Shown here piece after piece: positions 9,831 through 20,400 of a DNA stretch of 64,000 nt. The stretch lies in NCBI RefSeq assembly GCF_949987515.2, contig NC_082698.1, positions 34,709,964 through 34,773,963 of the forward strand, read 5' to 3'. The stretch comes from Delphinus delphis. Lineage: Eukaryota > Chordata > Mammalia > Artiodactyla > Delphinidae. Position numbers and translations under genes: made by a program. Each line of letters opens with the position of its first letter. Position 1 is the stretch's first letter. The notes under the pieces were generated by a model that did no database searches, was not told the DNA's origin, and was given only the letters and a program-made list of their open reading frames with translations.

Positions 9831-10680
9831 CCTGGTTCCCATAGTGACCAAGGAGGATGAATGTCTGTCACTCTCTAAGTGATCTGTGGGCCAAAGCTCA
9901 AGAAGGCTGACATTCTTAGAAATCTTATTTCTTTCAAAAAATTCATACCATCTTTTCTTTCTAATACGCCCATGGTTAATTCAACCTAAATTAATGTTTT
10001 AAACCATTGACGAGTTTCATGTATTAACCTACCCTCTTTCCCAAACTTCATATAATCTGATGCTTCAGAAAGATGCATCATATTTATTTTGTGACTTCTC
10101 ATTCTCCTGGCAGACCAGAGGGTGTCTCCAGGAGTATACATGCTCCATGTTGAACGGAAAGCTGGAGGAACCTGGTAAGCTTCCTGGGAGAAGTGAGCTG
10201 TGAACGAGAATTTGACCGGCAGAGGAAAATCTTGTCCCTGGATTTTACAGCTCTTCTTCCATTTGTCCCCGACCCCCTACCCCTAAATCCTTCTTCACTT
10301 TGTCCCCTGATAGAGCAGAGTGGAGGCCCAATGCAGAGCTCAGAATATACAGTAGGTCCAAAGTGGCAAATGAATGAATGAATGACTGGGCCGATGGGTG
10401 AGGTTTGGTCAGTGATGAACAACGTCATTCCCTTGGAAAGGCCAGTGGCCTGAGAGAATTTAAGGGGGGTTTTCGTACTATAAAGGGGCTCCCCGGAGAA
10501 GGAGGCTACAGTCACAAAAGACACGACAGCCTTGTCACCTTCATGAGCCCTTCCTAGCCGTTCATTGGCTACTTCGATGCTGCAGTGATCTCTGAATATC
10601 AGTCAGTTTGGAAGCATCTTCTGCCACTAGCACTAGACACTCATCATCAGTTGGGAAGATAACTTAGAGGGCTCTAGAAC
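9831..10680. other. No gene recognised; small L2-end trace
   Basis: Unique-looking DNA. A 141-codon minus-strand frame at 10099-10524 has no recognisable domain. An L2-like end with a short GAAT run is seen at about 10340-10384. Confidence 0.45.
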
Positions 10681-10790
10681 TCTAGTGCATTCTTCCCATT
10701 TTACAGATAAGGGAATTGAGGCACAGAGAGGGAAAATGAGTGACCCAAGTTTACATGGTTTGGTAGAACTGTTCATTGCCTGTCTAACGG
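10681..10790 (-). repeat. MIR SINE fragment
   Basis: CCCATTTTACAGATAAGGGA followed by 'ttgaggcacagagagg' and 'gtgacccaagtttacatgg' is MIR core in minus orientation. Confidence 0.7.
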
Positions 10791-11330
10791 CTATTTCCTG
10801 CTTCCTTCCTAGCAGAACCCCAATTTTGTTTGCTATCGGGCAGCCATGGTGTCAGGGAAGATCTTACCTACCCCTCCCTGTCCCCAGAGAATAAATCTTG
10901 ATTGGTTTGACCCAATCATAATAATTCTACCCTCTTTGCCAGTGAGTGGTTTGGGGCTGAGTGTATAACACAGCTCTAATCAATGAGGCATGAGGGAAGC
11001 CTGTTGATGGGGCTTTTGGGAAAGTTTTCCACAATCTTCAAGAACAATGACAGTAAAAGCTACTTAGTCTCCATGGCTTTGGAGTTTGTTGGATGAGGAC
11101 AGGATGCTTGGAGTAATTGCAACCAAGAAGGGTCACAGTGAGGACAGATGCCAATACACTGTGGATGGATGGAAGGTGGAAGGATGTAAAGAGCCTGAGT
11201 GCATGATGGTGTTGCTGAGCCACTGGATTAACAAGCCCTGAAACGGTTCTACTTCTGAACTTCTTGTCAAGGGAGACAACAAAATGTCCTTATTGTTTAA
11301 AATAATTGACTTGGATTTTCTGTTATCTGT
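10791..11330. repeat. Ancient interspersed repeat, family not recognised
   Basis: The phrase TTGGTTTGACCCAATCATAA near 10901 and the surrounding text resemble an old LTR or MER-type repeat seen widely in mammals. I could not place ends or a family. No coding potential is evident. Confidence 0.3.
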
Positions 11331-12864
11331 TGCCCAAACCATCCTTATTGATACACATGGCCAGGTAGGATCTGATTCCCAATCCTGTGTTTAGGTGGCC
11401 CCTTGGAGTGGCTGGAGTGATCCTGTGACTCCCAGGAGGCTGAAGGGGGAGTAACGTATTTGGGATTGTCAACTGGGTAGCAGCTGGATTTTGCTCCTGT
11501 AGAAAACTGGGGGCTCCCGGGAAGATCACACAGGCAGATCTGGGATTTGGACTTGAGTCTGTCATCAGTATGATTAGGGTTGGCTTCATGAGACAGGAAA
11601 CAGAAAAAAATGTTTCCCACCCCCAAGGTTTTATTCTCTCACATAATACTGGTTGTGGTAGTTCCATAAAGTCTTCGGGCACTCAGACTCCTTCCACATC
11701 TCTGATCTATCATTCCTAGCGTGTAGCCCTCACCCTGAAGCCCAAGATGGACGCTAGAGATCCATGATCCCATCTGTGTCCCAGACAGCCAAATAGAAAC
11801 AGCAGGAAGTAGTGTTCCCTCCCCGCTTTAAAGGATGAAATAGGATCTTATTGTTCTTTGTACTGTTCCACCTCATCTCTTCTCTCCTCTTTTCTTTCTC
11901 TCTCTTCCCAAATATCAACACAGAGTAGATCTGAAAGACTACTATATTTCAAATTTAGTCTTCTGATATAAGTGCTCAATAGATGTTTGTTTCTGATGCT
12001 GGGAACATATGACCGCCTTTGCATTCTAGCTTCTAGCTCAGGGATCACACCCCCCAATGCCCTACAGGGCCAGGTGGGAAATGATGGAATGGATAAAGTA
12101 GTTTGGTGAAAGGAAAAGTAGTTTGGTGAGTGGTGGCAATTGTCATAAACTGGAGAACACAACCCCTGTGAAAGCAGGCATCGCTATTCAGCTCCGGCAA
12201 ATTGTTGTCAGGTGGGAATATAGATTCCATGTTGCTGACTCTTTCATAATTTGATAGAAGCTGAAAAAAAATATGTATTTTAATGTTAAACATAATTTTT
12301 AAATATTAAGTCAATATTCTGTGTTTGTTGGGTTGGAAGCATCTTGAGGTCAAATTCTGTATCTGATTAATTCAGCAGAATCTGGAATATAATGGGTATC
12401 CGATGTTTGTGGAATAGATAAGTTTTTCCAATTGCTTTCTTCCTCCCAGAAGACTGAATGAAACATCCAGAAGAACTGGTGAAAGACAAAGGCATGTATG
12501 TCTTTGTCATTTAAATATTAGTTCCAGTGTTTTGTTTCTCCTTCTGTCTCTGTCCTGAAGGCAGATATTGTGCTATCCATCACATCCGCCTCTTCCTTTT
12601 TAAGGAGAGTTCCCCAAAGTTCCACATGACGCTGCCACTTACATCTCATTGGATAGAGCACAGTTACATTGCTGGGAACCTGCAAAATCGAGTCTTTTAG
12701 CTGAGTGGCAATTGCTCAGCTAAAGACTGGGGTTCTCATACTAATGAAGAAGTGGGGAAAGGATACTGAGGAGTCACCAACAGTCTCTTCCACATGTCCC
12801 TGAAGAGAAAATTAAGGGGCGCTGTAGCTGGCAGTCACCGAATTCTGTGCTATAGTAAATATCA
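11331..12864. other. Unique stretch with minor repeats; no gene
   Basis: Open frames at 11323-11682 and 11345-11626 overlap one another and match nothing known. A short direct repeat, AAAGTAGTTTGGTGA, occurs at 12095-12109 and 12115-12129. An L2-like end lies at about 12340-12420 (plus). Confidence 0.45.
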
Positions 12865-13020
12865 TGAATTATAGGATGTCAGAGTTAGAAGTGGTCATAA
12901 AGTCTTCTGGTCTAACTCACTCATTTTACAGGTAAGACATCTGAGGACTGGAGCAGCGAATGGATTTACCCAGGGTCACACGAGAAAAGAAACAGTCCTT
13001 CTAATCCTGTCTTGTACCTA
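12865..13020 (-). repeat. MIR-type SINE
   Basis: The run 'ggatgtcagagttagaagtg', 'actcattttacaggtaagac' and 'acccagggtcacacgag' follows the MIR/MIR3 reverse complement. Confidence 0.6.
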
Positions 13021-14289
13021 GTGTCTTCACCAGCTGGTATTAATGTCCAAATTCCATCTTTCAGCCTCATTAATTCCTCCCTACCACCTGATGCACCCAG
13101 GCTCTCTCATCCTACCACCACCCTCTGAACTCAGCAGTGTTTCACCCTCTTTCCTAATCAAGTCTCCACTGCTGTTTTTTCTCAGTCCCTCCAGCCCAAG
13201 GATGGTGCACGGTTTTCATCAGAGGGAAGAACTGGTGTTGATTGGTAGAGGCTTCCAGGGATGGTCTCCCAAGGAAATTTTGGGGACTCGGTGGAAAAGA
13301 TCACTGGGATTGATTAATGAGGTCTGCTGTGATTGCTGCTCAAGCAATGGAGACTTTTGTCGTAAGAATTTGTATCTAAGCCCTGGTCTCTTTTTCTTTA
13401 GGGGTGTGGAAGAAGCCTTCTTCCTGGGCATTTTCATCAGGTGTCTGGCACTCATGAGTGACAGCCCTGTTTCTAAAGCTGGCTGAAACTCCTACCCCAT
13501 TGCAGCCGTCAGGGAGCGGGGTAGGTGGTGGTATGACTTCTCACATATCAGAAGGTCAAGGCCATTCATCACCTGGTGCACAGACTCCAACAGGCCACTG
13601 AGGCAGGCCCATCTGATCCTGTGTTGCATCAGAAAGATAACACTTATCACTACTCCACAAACTGAGCTTATAAAAATAGATGGGATTAGGTTGTGACCAG
13701 TGCCCTGGAGTTACCAAGGCAGTGAGGTCCTACTGACAGCTCTGGCACAGGTCAGATGCTAAATATGTCTTGCCCGCAGTGACAAGGACAGTGGCAGGGA
13801 GCACACCGGCTGCACAATCCTTCCCAGTCACAAGAGTAGAAACCCCAAACACTCTGCTCTCAGAGTCTATTCCTGAACCATGTTCAGGCCCAGACTGAGA
13901 ATAGGTTCCCTGGCTCCTGGCCAACTGTCCCACTTGTGGTCTACAGATAAGACATCACGTGTCACACACCCTGATGAGCACATGGGCAGCTGTGGTGGAG
14001 GTGGTAGGACTTCTGGGCATGTCTTGAGAGAATTCTTTGGATCAGGGAGGGTACACCTTCTACCTGCCTCATGGACTTTGGGAAAAGGGGGAGGCCCTAG
14101 GCTGGAGGGGCTGGAGGGGAAGGGGAGCTGGGGGTGCCCCCGTCCCCCTGCACATTCACAGCAAGTGCCAATCTGAGTCAGTCCTAAGCAGATCCACGGC
14201 TGATGACTTGTATTTGGTCACATGTGCCCATTCTTGCCCTAGCACTTCATTTCTCTGAACAGCATACATCTGTTAGCCAGCTCAGTTAA
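13021..14289. other. No supported gene; mixed unique DNA
   Basis: A 147-codon plus-strand frame (13043-13486) and a 98-codon frame (13880-14176) are present. Neither gives a recognisable protein, and both have counter-frames of similar length. No repeat is recognised with confidence. Confidence 0.45.
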
Positions 14290-14475
14290 ATTTTTAATTA
14301 CACCAATATTTCATTAAAACATTTTTATTGTAAAAAACTTCAAACAGTACAGAAGTTGGTTGAGAAAAAATGAGAATTTCCCTTTTTCTTTCTCTCTCTC
14401 CAATTCTACCTCTGTCCCTAGGAGTAACTGTGGTCAACAGTTTTATATGTATCTTCCATACTTTTTCTACGTGCA
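14290..14475 (-). mobile_element. Old L1 fragment, left of an LTR-like insertion
   Basis: The phrase 'cattaaaacatttttattgt' followed by 'gtggtcaacagttttatatg' is typical of old L1 3' sequence read in reverse. The piece at 15265-15530 may be its continuation, with the pentanucleotide tract, a MIR and an LTR-like element lying between. Confidence 0.5.
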
Positions 14476-14507
14476 TACCACACACCACACCAAAAGACCT
14501 GCAACAC

Positions 14508-14581
14508 AACACACACACACACATTATAGTACAGTATATTATAGTATAGTATAGTATAGTATAGTATAGTATAGTATAGTA
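14508..14581. repeat. Microsatellites: (CA)n then (ATAGT)n
   Basis: A short CA run (14509-14522) is followed by a pentanucleotide array of TATAG/ATAGT units over about 14526-14581. The last seven to eight units are perfect. Confidence 0.95.
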
Positions 14582-14599
14582 GGTTACAAGTAGTCACTC

Positions 14600-14795
14600 T
14601 AAGATTGCCTTGGTTCAGAGAGCTGTACATTATTGGGCAAATTACTTTGCTCTTCTGTGCCTTGGTTTCTTCTTAAAAAAAAAGGATAACATTGGTCTCT
14701 ACTTTAGAGGGTTGTTGTGAGGATTAAATGTTGATGCTTTTAAAATGGTGACTAACACAGAATAAGGACTTGTCTCATTATAACTTATGTAAATT
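14600..14795 (+). repeat. MIR SINE
   Basis: The run 'gggcaaattactttgctctt', 'gccttggtttcttcttaaaa' and 'gggttgttgtgaggattaaa' follows the MIR consensus in plus orientation. Confidence 0.75.
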
Positions 14796-14804
14796 AGGGG
14801 TCAT

Positions 14805-15262
14805 TATTAGTTATCTATCATGGCACAACAAATTATGCTAAAATTTAGTGGCTTGCAATAACAAACATTTATTATCTCACGGTTTCTATGGGTCAGGAAT
14901 TCAGGAGCAGCTTATCTGGCTGGTTCTAGCTCAGGTCTCTTGTGGGTTTGGATGTTGGCAGGGGCTGCAATCATCTGAAGCCTAGACTGTGTGTGTAGGA
15001 CCTTCTTCCAAGATGGCCTACACATATGGCTATTGGCAGGAGGCTTCAGTTTCTTGTCACATGGATAACTCCATAGGCTGCTTGAGTGTCCTTATGACTG
15101 GCAACTAACTTCCCCCAGAGTGAGCAATCTCAGATAACACGAGGAGGTGGAAGCCATGGTACTTTTTATAACTTCATCTCTGAAGTCATGTACTACTTCT
15201 TCTGCTTCATTCTATTCGTTTGAAGTGAATCTTTAAATACGACCCACACTCAAGGGGAGAGG
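14805..15262 (+). mobile_element. Old LTR-like repeat (ERVL/MLT2-type suspected)
   Basis: Starts like TTATTAGTTATCTATCATGG and contains 'atttagtggcttgcaataac', 'ttattatctcacggtttcta', 'ggctgcaatcatctgaagcc' and 'ccacactcaaggggagaggg'. This word order belongs to a common family of ancient mammalian LTR-like repeats. The family name is from memory and uncertain. Confidence 0.55.
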
Positions 15263-15264
15263 GA

Positions 15265-15530
15265 TTGGAGGGAGTTGTGTCACAGCATTTATGGACATAT
15301 TTTACAGACACCATGGAAGTTATCTGAGATATACATGTTATCATGCTACAGGTGTTGTCTTACAATTTGCTTTTTTTCATCTAACAAAACACCTTGGAGA
15401 TCTTTCCACATCAGCACATATAGAATTGCATCATTCTCTCTAATTGCCTATGGTATTTCATGGTAAAGCTATATCAGTTTTTTTTAACCATTCCCATTTG
15501 GTGTGAATTTAGGTTCATATTTCTTTCTTT
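15265..15530 (-). mobile_element. Old L1 fragment
   Basis: The phrases CACCTTGGAGATCTTTCCAC, 'gcctatggtatttcatgg' and 'aaccattcccatttggtgtg' are hallmarks of the L1M 3' region in reverse complement. Confidence 0.7.
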
Positions 15531-16019
15531 GAAGAGAACAAGTGCCTAAGTAAAGAAAGGGGCACTTAGAGAGCCATAGTCTAAGAAGAAGCTTCTAGGT
15601 ATCTAATTCCAAGGAATTAGCAGTAATAGCAGAGAGAAAAGACACCTCTAGATCCAAGTAATGAGATAGGTTATAAGCCCAGGACACATGTAGACAGCAG
15701 TTCACACAAGAACACTAACATACAACATTGTCACCACTGATTCCACAGCAGCTATTGCTGCTTCTGGCCCTGGTTCCATACTCCCTGCTGAGCAAAGTGT
15801 GCCTGGGATCCCAAGGTATGTCTTCAGCCTGATGTACAGCTTGGATGGCCAAGTGTTTGTAGCCTTAGACGTTAAACTCTGATGGGGTCTCCCCATGTTG
15901 GTTTGAGTCTTGCTCACTGTGACAGTTTTAGTCAGCCACCTGCCATGCCTCCCCTCTCCCCATATGCCATGGTTTTGTTTAGTTCTTCTGATTACCCTGG
16001 TTTTGTTTAGGATGGCAAT
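15531..16019. other. No gene or repeat recognised
   Basis: Unique-looking DNA with no open frame of note apart from a 71-codon minus-strand frame (15702-15917) without a known product. Confidence 0.5.
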
Positions 16020-16345
16020 GGCCTAGTCTCAGAAGTTGAGTCATGATTAGTCAAAGTCCTTCACTGTAATTCCATTCACCAGATACATTTCCAGTCTCCC
16101 TTATAGCTAGGGCTGGTTCAAATTAATCATTTTGGCCAATGGAATCTAAGCAAAGATCCGCTGAGGGACTTCCTGGAAAGCCTTTGCATTCTGAATAAAA
16201 TAATCAGATATGATTGACTCTACCCTCTCTTTTTGCCTTAAAAATAGGTATAATATCTAGAGTTGTGGCTGCCATCTTGAGACATGGTGATAAACAAAAA
16301 GCCACCATGCTGAACATTTGGGGTGGAAGGAAGGGAGCACACAGG
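16020..16345 (+). mobile_element. MLT1-like MaLR LTR fragment
   Basis: The run 'cagtctcccttatagctagg', 'cattttggccaatggaatct' and 'gttgtggctgccatcttgag' resembles old MLT1-type LTRs. The 3' end is not clear, and the CHR SINE follows. Confidence 0.45.
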
Positions 16346-16377
16346 GACTTTGATGGTATTGTTGAGCCGCTGAAGAC

Positions 16378-16380
16378 ATT

Positions 16381-16412
<32 letters not shown>

Positions 16413-16541
16413 GCGGTACGCAGCCATGGCTCACAGGCCCAGCCACTCCGCTGTATGTGGGATCTTCCCGGACCGGGGCACGAACCCATGTCCCCTGCAT
16501 CGGCAGGCAGACTCTCAACCACTGTGCCACCAGGGAAGCCC
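16378..16541 (-). mobile_element. CHR-type SINE with extra internal deletion
   Basis: The head, on the minus strand, is intact (ends 'ccaccagggaagcccc'), with a B-box-like 'gcacgaacccatgtcc'. The sequence jumps from 'ttgcggtacgc' straight to 'agccatggctcac', so about 65 bases present in the other short copies are missing. The tail is a TTTTG repeat (about 16381-16410). CTGAAGAC flanks it at 16370-16377 and 16542-16549. Confidence 0.9.
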
Positions 16542-16575
16542 CTGAAGACTTTTTTATGGAGAAAAATTACTCCAC

Positions 16576-16794
16576 TTTTTTTTTTTTTTTTTTTTTTAAT
16601 GTGGTACGCGGGCCTCTCACTGTTGTGGCCTCTCCCGTTGCGGAGCACAGGTTCCGGACGCGCAGGCCCAGCGGCCATGGCTCACGGGCCCAGCCGCTTC
16701 GCGGCATGTGGGATCTTCCCGGACCAGGGCACGAACCCGCGTCCCCTGCATCGGCAGGTGGACTCCCAGTCACTGCGCCACCAGGGAAGCCCAG
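16576..16794 (-). mobile_element. Cetacean CHR-type SINE, short form
   Basis: A run of T (16576-16597) leads into 'gtggtacgcgggcctctcac' and the body ends 'ccaccagggaagccc'. CTCCACTTTTT flanks it at 16570-16580 and 16795-16805, although part of the left match merges with the T tail. It has the same orientation as the neighbour at 16378, only 34 bases away, but a different target duplication, so the two are separate insertions. Confidence 0.93.
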
Positions 16795-16805
16795 CTCCAC
16801 TTTTT

Positions 16806-17645
16806 AAAAAGGTGCTGCTTATTGGATTTTCTGTTACTTGTAGCTGAGAATATTCCTGATGCATTCCTCTTTCTCTCTAAGCTCCATAAGTGTATAGACT
16901 CTGTCTAATATGCTTCCTATTGAATTACCAGTGCCAAGAACCATGCCTGGAACACAGAAGGCACCTAATGGATAAATACACAGAATTGATAAGTACCTTC
17001 TTAGATACTGGGAGTTTCTCTATAAGGACTTTAGATTTTGGGAGACACCTCTCTCCTAATCCCTTGACAATCCCCACATTTCTGGCTCAGCAGAGGTGGG
17101 AGTTTCCTGGACATGCAGTTTTATTCATGTTACCTAGGCCACTGCAGAATGTTTCTGCTATATAATGTCTTTCAACTTGCTTAGCCACAGTTTCATCCCT
17201 GGGGAAAAAAAGGACATCAGATCACTCTATAAAAACTTAGAAATAAACTTTCTTTCCAGCCTTTTCTAACTCAATACTCTTGGATAGAGTTGGAGAGGAC
17301 CAGTCATATCAAATTCTGCACATCAGCAAATAGTGTTCTATCAGGGGAGAGACCAGGGAAAACTTCCCACTCGGTGACAGGCAAATCAGGGAATGTTGGC
17401 TGGTACATTATCCAGGTGGAAGAATGATATCTCCTGGAAAGTGAAGTGGCTCTTTTGTGAAGTGGAGAGAAAATATTTTGAGTTTCATTAACTATTGACG
17501 TAAGAAGAGACTGAATTAAAAAAAAAAAAGAAAAGCATCCAGAGTTTGTTGAGTGTAATTGGACTCTTGCAGACAATTCTAGAACCAACTTAAATAAAAC
17601 TGGGACTGGTAGCACTTTTACTTTTCTACTGTGTAATGTTAGAAA
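16806..17645. other. Unique stretch with an L2-end trace
   Basis: An L2-like phrase ('gaaccatgcctggaacacag') is seen near 16938. The rest, including the 103-codon minus-strand frame at 17304-17615, shows no gene or repeat I recognise. Confidence 0.45.
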
Positions 17646-17930
17646 GAAGGATATCTGGAGTTCACAAACCTAGTTGGAATCCAGCTTCCAGCCCTTACTC
17701 ACTGGGTGACTCTGGGCCAGTTACTTGCTCTGAGCCTTGGTTTCTTCCTTTGTATTGGGTTGGCCAAAAAGTTTGTTCAGGTTTTTTTCTGTAAGATGTT
17801 ATGAAAAACCAGAACGAAATTTTTGGCCAGCCCAATAATACTACCAACCTCACAGGGTTGTTATGAAGATTTAAATAAAATCATACATGCAAAATACCTG
17901 GCACAAATTATTGCTCTTACTGCCACCAGA
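17646..17930 (+). repeat. MIR SINE split by a mariner MITE
   Basis: Left half: 'gaatccagcttccagccctt', 'gggccagttacttgctctga', 'ccttggtttcttcctttg'. Right half: 'taccaacctcacagggttgt', 'atttaaataaaatcatacat', 'acctggcac'. The two halves join in MIR order around the MITE at 17755-17835. Confidence 0.75.
17755..17835. mobile_element. Short mariner-type MITE, TA-flanked palindrome
   Basis: An 81-base near-palindrome begins TTGGGTTGGCCAAAAAGTTT and ends AAATTTTTGGCCAGCCCAA. Both ends abut TA (17753-17754 and 17836-17837), as expected for Tc1/mariner insertion. The two arms pair almost to the centre. It carries no transposase and must have been mobilised in trans. Confidence 0.85.
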
Positions 17931-18029
17931 ACCACTGCTGCTACTATCACCGCCACCACTATTATTTATAACGGACAAGACAAAGCAGGCTCCCAACACT
18001 GTTAGTTCTCTTCTGTTCCAGATGGAGTG

Positions 18030-18240
18030 TTTTTTTTTTTTTTTTTTTGCGGTATGTGGGCCTCTCACTGTTGTGGCCTCTCTCGTTGCAGAGCACAGGC
18101 TCGGGACGCGCAGGCTCAGTGGCCATGACTCACGGGCCCAGCCGCTCCGCGGCATGTGGGGTCTTCCTGGACCGGGGCATGAACCTGCGTCCCCAGCATC
18201 GGCAGGCGGACTCTCAACCACTGAGCCACCAGGGAAGCCC
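18030..18240 (-). mobile_element. Cetacean CHR-type SINE, short form
   Basis: A T run (18030-18048) leads into 'gcggtatgtgggcctctcac' and the body ends 'ccaccagggaagccc'. TGGAGTG flanks it at 18023-18029 and 18241-18247. Confidence 0.93.
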
Positions 18241-18249
18241 TGGAGTGAT

Positions 18250-18681
18250 ATTTTTTTTAAATTTTAATATCTTTATTGGAGTATAATTGCTTTACAATGG
18301 TGTGTTAGTTTCTGCTTTATAACAAAGTGAATCAGCTACACATACACATACATCCCCATATCTCCTCCCTCTTGCGTCTCCCTCCCACCCCTCTAGGTGG
18401 TCACAATGGCTGCTTCCCACCGGCTATCTATTTTACATTTGGTAGTGTATATAAGTCCATGCCACTCTCTCACTTCGTCCCAGCTTACCCTTCCCCCGCT
18501 TGAGAAGGTCCTCAAGTCCATTCTCTACATCTTTATTCCTGTCCTGCCCCTAGGTTCTTCAGAACCTTTTGTTTTTTTTTTTTTTTAGATTCCGTATATA
18601 TGTGTTAGCATACTGTATTTGTTTTTCTCTTTCTGACTTCACTCTGTATGACAGACTGTAGGTCCATCCAGCTCACTACCT
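18250..18681 (-). mobile_element. L1 3' end, cetartiodactyl type
   Basis: In reverse complement this is an L1 3' untranslated region. It shows ATCTTTATTGGAGTATAATT, 'gctttataacaaagtgaatc', 'acatacatccccatatctcc' and 'atgacagactgtaggtccat'. It is the same subfamily as the micro-insertion at 2180. A 15-base T run lies inside it at about 18571-18586. It is 5'-truncated and carries no ORF. Confidence 0.85.
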
Positions 18682-18692
18682 GATGGAGTGAT

Positions 18693-19200
18693 TTTAAATG
18701 AGAAAGACAAACCTACTTTCAATGAACTCAAAGGGAAGAATCATAGAATCAAAGTCCTCTTTCCTCTTGAAAACAAATCACCTGGCAGGTGAATTGGCCC
18801 CCTGCTTCCAGCTGAAGGAGACAGGACAGACGCTGCCCGCACGCCCCTGGCCTGGCTCTAGAGTGGAGCTTTGGATTGCTGGCCCTGCAGGAGGCACACC
18901 ATCTACCTCTGCTGCCCTTCTTTTGGCAGGGCTGCGAGTTTCCGTTTCTGTCCTCCAGGAAGAATTTCTGATTTCCTTCCTACTTCCCCCTCCCCTCTGA
19001 GTCCCTGAATGCAAGAGGTAGCTCTCCTCACCCGCTGCAGGTGCTTTGGGGTGTCAAATTCTGCTCACCTGGTGGGTGTGAGGACAGCAATGTGGCCAAC
19101 GTGGAACCCTGTCCTTTGGGTCCCTCTTCCCCAGCCACAGGGGGCTTCCTCCACTGATGAGTACGAATTAGAAGCTAATTTGTAAGGAATGCTCTGCCTT
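18693..19200. other. No gene or repeat recognised
   Basis: Unique GC-moderate DNA. A 100-codon plus-strand frame at 18698-19000 is opposed by a 78-codon minus-strand frame. Neither product is recognisable. Confidence 0.5.
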
Positions 19201-19605
19201 TCTTTCTAAAGAAACACTTTTTCCTTTTGTAATGCACCTTCACTATGGAAAATACAGATAAACAAAATGAGAAACGTAAACCTACCCATAATCAGAGTGT
19301 ACCAGCTTTCACAGACAACGTGTGTGCTTTCAGTTGTTTATATTTTCATTCATCAGTGCGAAATCAACAACAGATTTCCACATCTTTCAGTACTTGTCTT
19401 CAGCATGGTTTTTAATGGCTCACGGAATTCTGTTTTGGGCGTACCACCATATACTAGTTTAACTAGTTCCCTGTCGTTGGGCATCTGGGTTATGTGCAAT
19501 TTTTCACTATTACTCACAATGCTGTGGTGATTAATAGCGTTTTCTCCCGAGGGTCGATGCCTAGCAGATGATGTACTGGGAGGTGTGTCCATATTTTAAA
19601 GGTTT
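19201..19605 (-). mobile_element. Old L1 fragment
   Basis: The run 'actatggaaaatacagataa', 'gtttatattttcattcatca', 'gggcatctgggttatgtgca' and 'actcacaatgctgtggtgat' matches old L1 3' sequence in reverse complement, well diverged. Confidence 0.6.
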
Positions 19606-19654
19606 AAAAAAATTCACATTACAAAAGGCCTTCCCAGGAAGGCTTTCCACTTGC

Positions 19655-20165
19655 ATTGTGTGTTAGCCCCTCATACTTTTCAAGGTGCTTTCTCAGCAGA
19701 TCCTCACTACAGTCCTATAGGATAGGCAGGGCAGGTATGATTATTCCTATTTTGTAAGCTGGGAGAACTCAAGTGCAAAGAGGTTACAAAAGAGACCCTT
19801 CCTCCCCCATCCCCCCAAGTTAACTGAATGAAGTGAGTTGCCATAGACAGACACTGCATGGAATAAAACAATGAAATGCTGAGGGACAGTTAATAAAACA
19901 AGAAGGCAGTGATAGCCCTCGGAAGCTCCTCTTTTTGGTAGTCCTTAGATCTTGGGTACAATGATCTGTTAAGTGTTTGGCAATAAAACCTCATTATCAG
20001 CAGCCAGGAGAGAGCTGCCTTTCTGTTTTCTGTCCTCAGAGCAGGCACTTGGAGTCAGGAGCCCAGTTCATCCAAAATCCCAGAGGGGATAAGTGACTTG
20101 GCCAAGGCCACTCAGTGAGGCAGTGGCCAAGGCAGACCTGGAAGCCAGGTCTCCGGACTCCCGGA
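19655..20165 (-). repeat. Two MIR-like fragments
   Basis: The first (19655-19800) has 'cagatcctcactacagtcct' and 'ttattcctattttgtaagct'. The second (20065-20165) has 'ggataagtgacttggccaag' and 'gaagccaggtctccggactc'. Both read as MIR reverse complement. The DNA between is unremarkable. Confidence 0.6.
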
Positions 20166-20224
20166 CCAGTGGTCTCTGTGACACACGGGGTGCCTCTCCG
20201 AGACAGCTGGGATGTCAGCATTGA

Positions 20225-20400
20225 CCAAGTTGCTCGCACTTGTAGAGTTACCTAGATTAGATTAGTGATCTGGGGATCTTGTTAAAATGAGAGTTCTGAT
20301 CCAGTTGGTCTGGAGTAGGGCCTGAGATTCTGAATTTCTAGTGAGTTCCCAGGCGATGCTTACGGATCCAGACCACTCTTTGAGGGGCAAGCGGCTAGAG
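20225..20400 (-). mobile_element. MER5A-like hAT-Charlie element
   Basis: The run 'ggggatcttgttaaaatgag', 'gtctggagtagggcctgaga' and 'tgagttcccaggcgatgctt' then 'accactctttgag' follows MER5A order. Terminal repeats are eroded. It has no transposase, as normal for this non-autonomous family. Confidence 0.7.

Larger units (their letters stand above)
18021..18692. repeat. Three copies of one target-site motif around a stacked SINE and L1
   Basis: GATGGAGTG at 18021-18029, TGGAGTGAT at 18241-18249 and GATGGAGTGAT at 18682-18692 bracket a SINE (18030-18240) and an L1 3' end (18250-18681). The outer pair fits the L1 duplication. The inner extra copy fits a later SINE insertion into the left L1 duplication. 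Confidence 0.8.

Noticed and set aside
13043..13486. 147-codon plus-strand frame
   Set aside because: No recognisable domain; opposed by a 78-codon minus frame; no exon signals seen.
16214..16847. Frames of 197, 152 and 146 codons around 16.5 kb
   Set aside because: They run through two CHR SINEs and reflect stop-poor SINE sequence in both orientations. The same peptide pattern recurs at every other SINE in the window.
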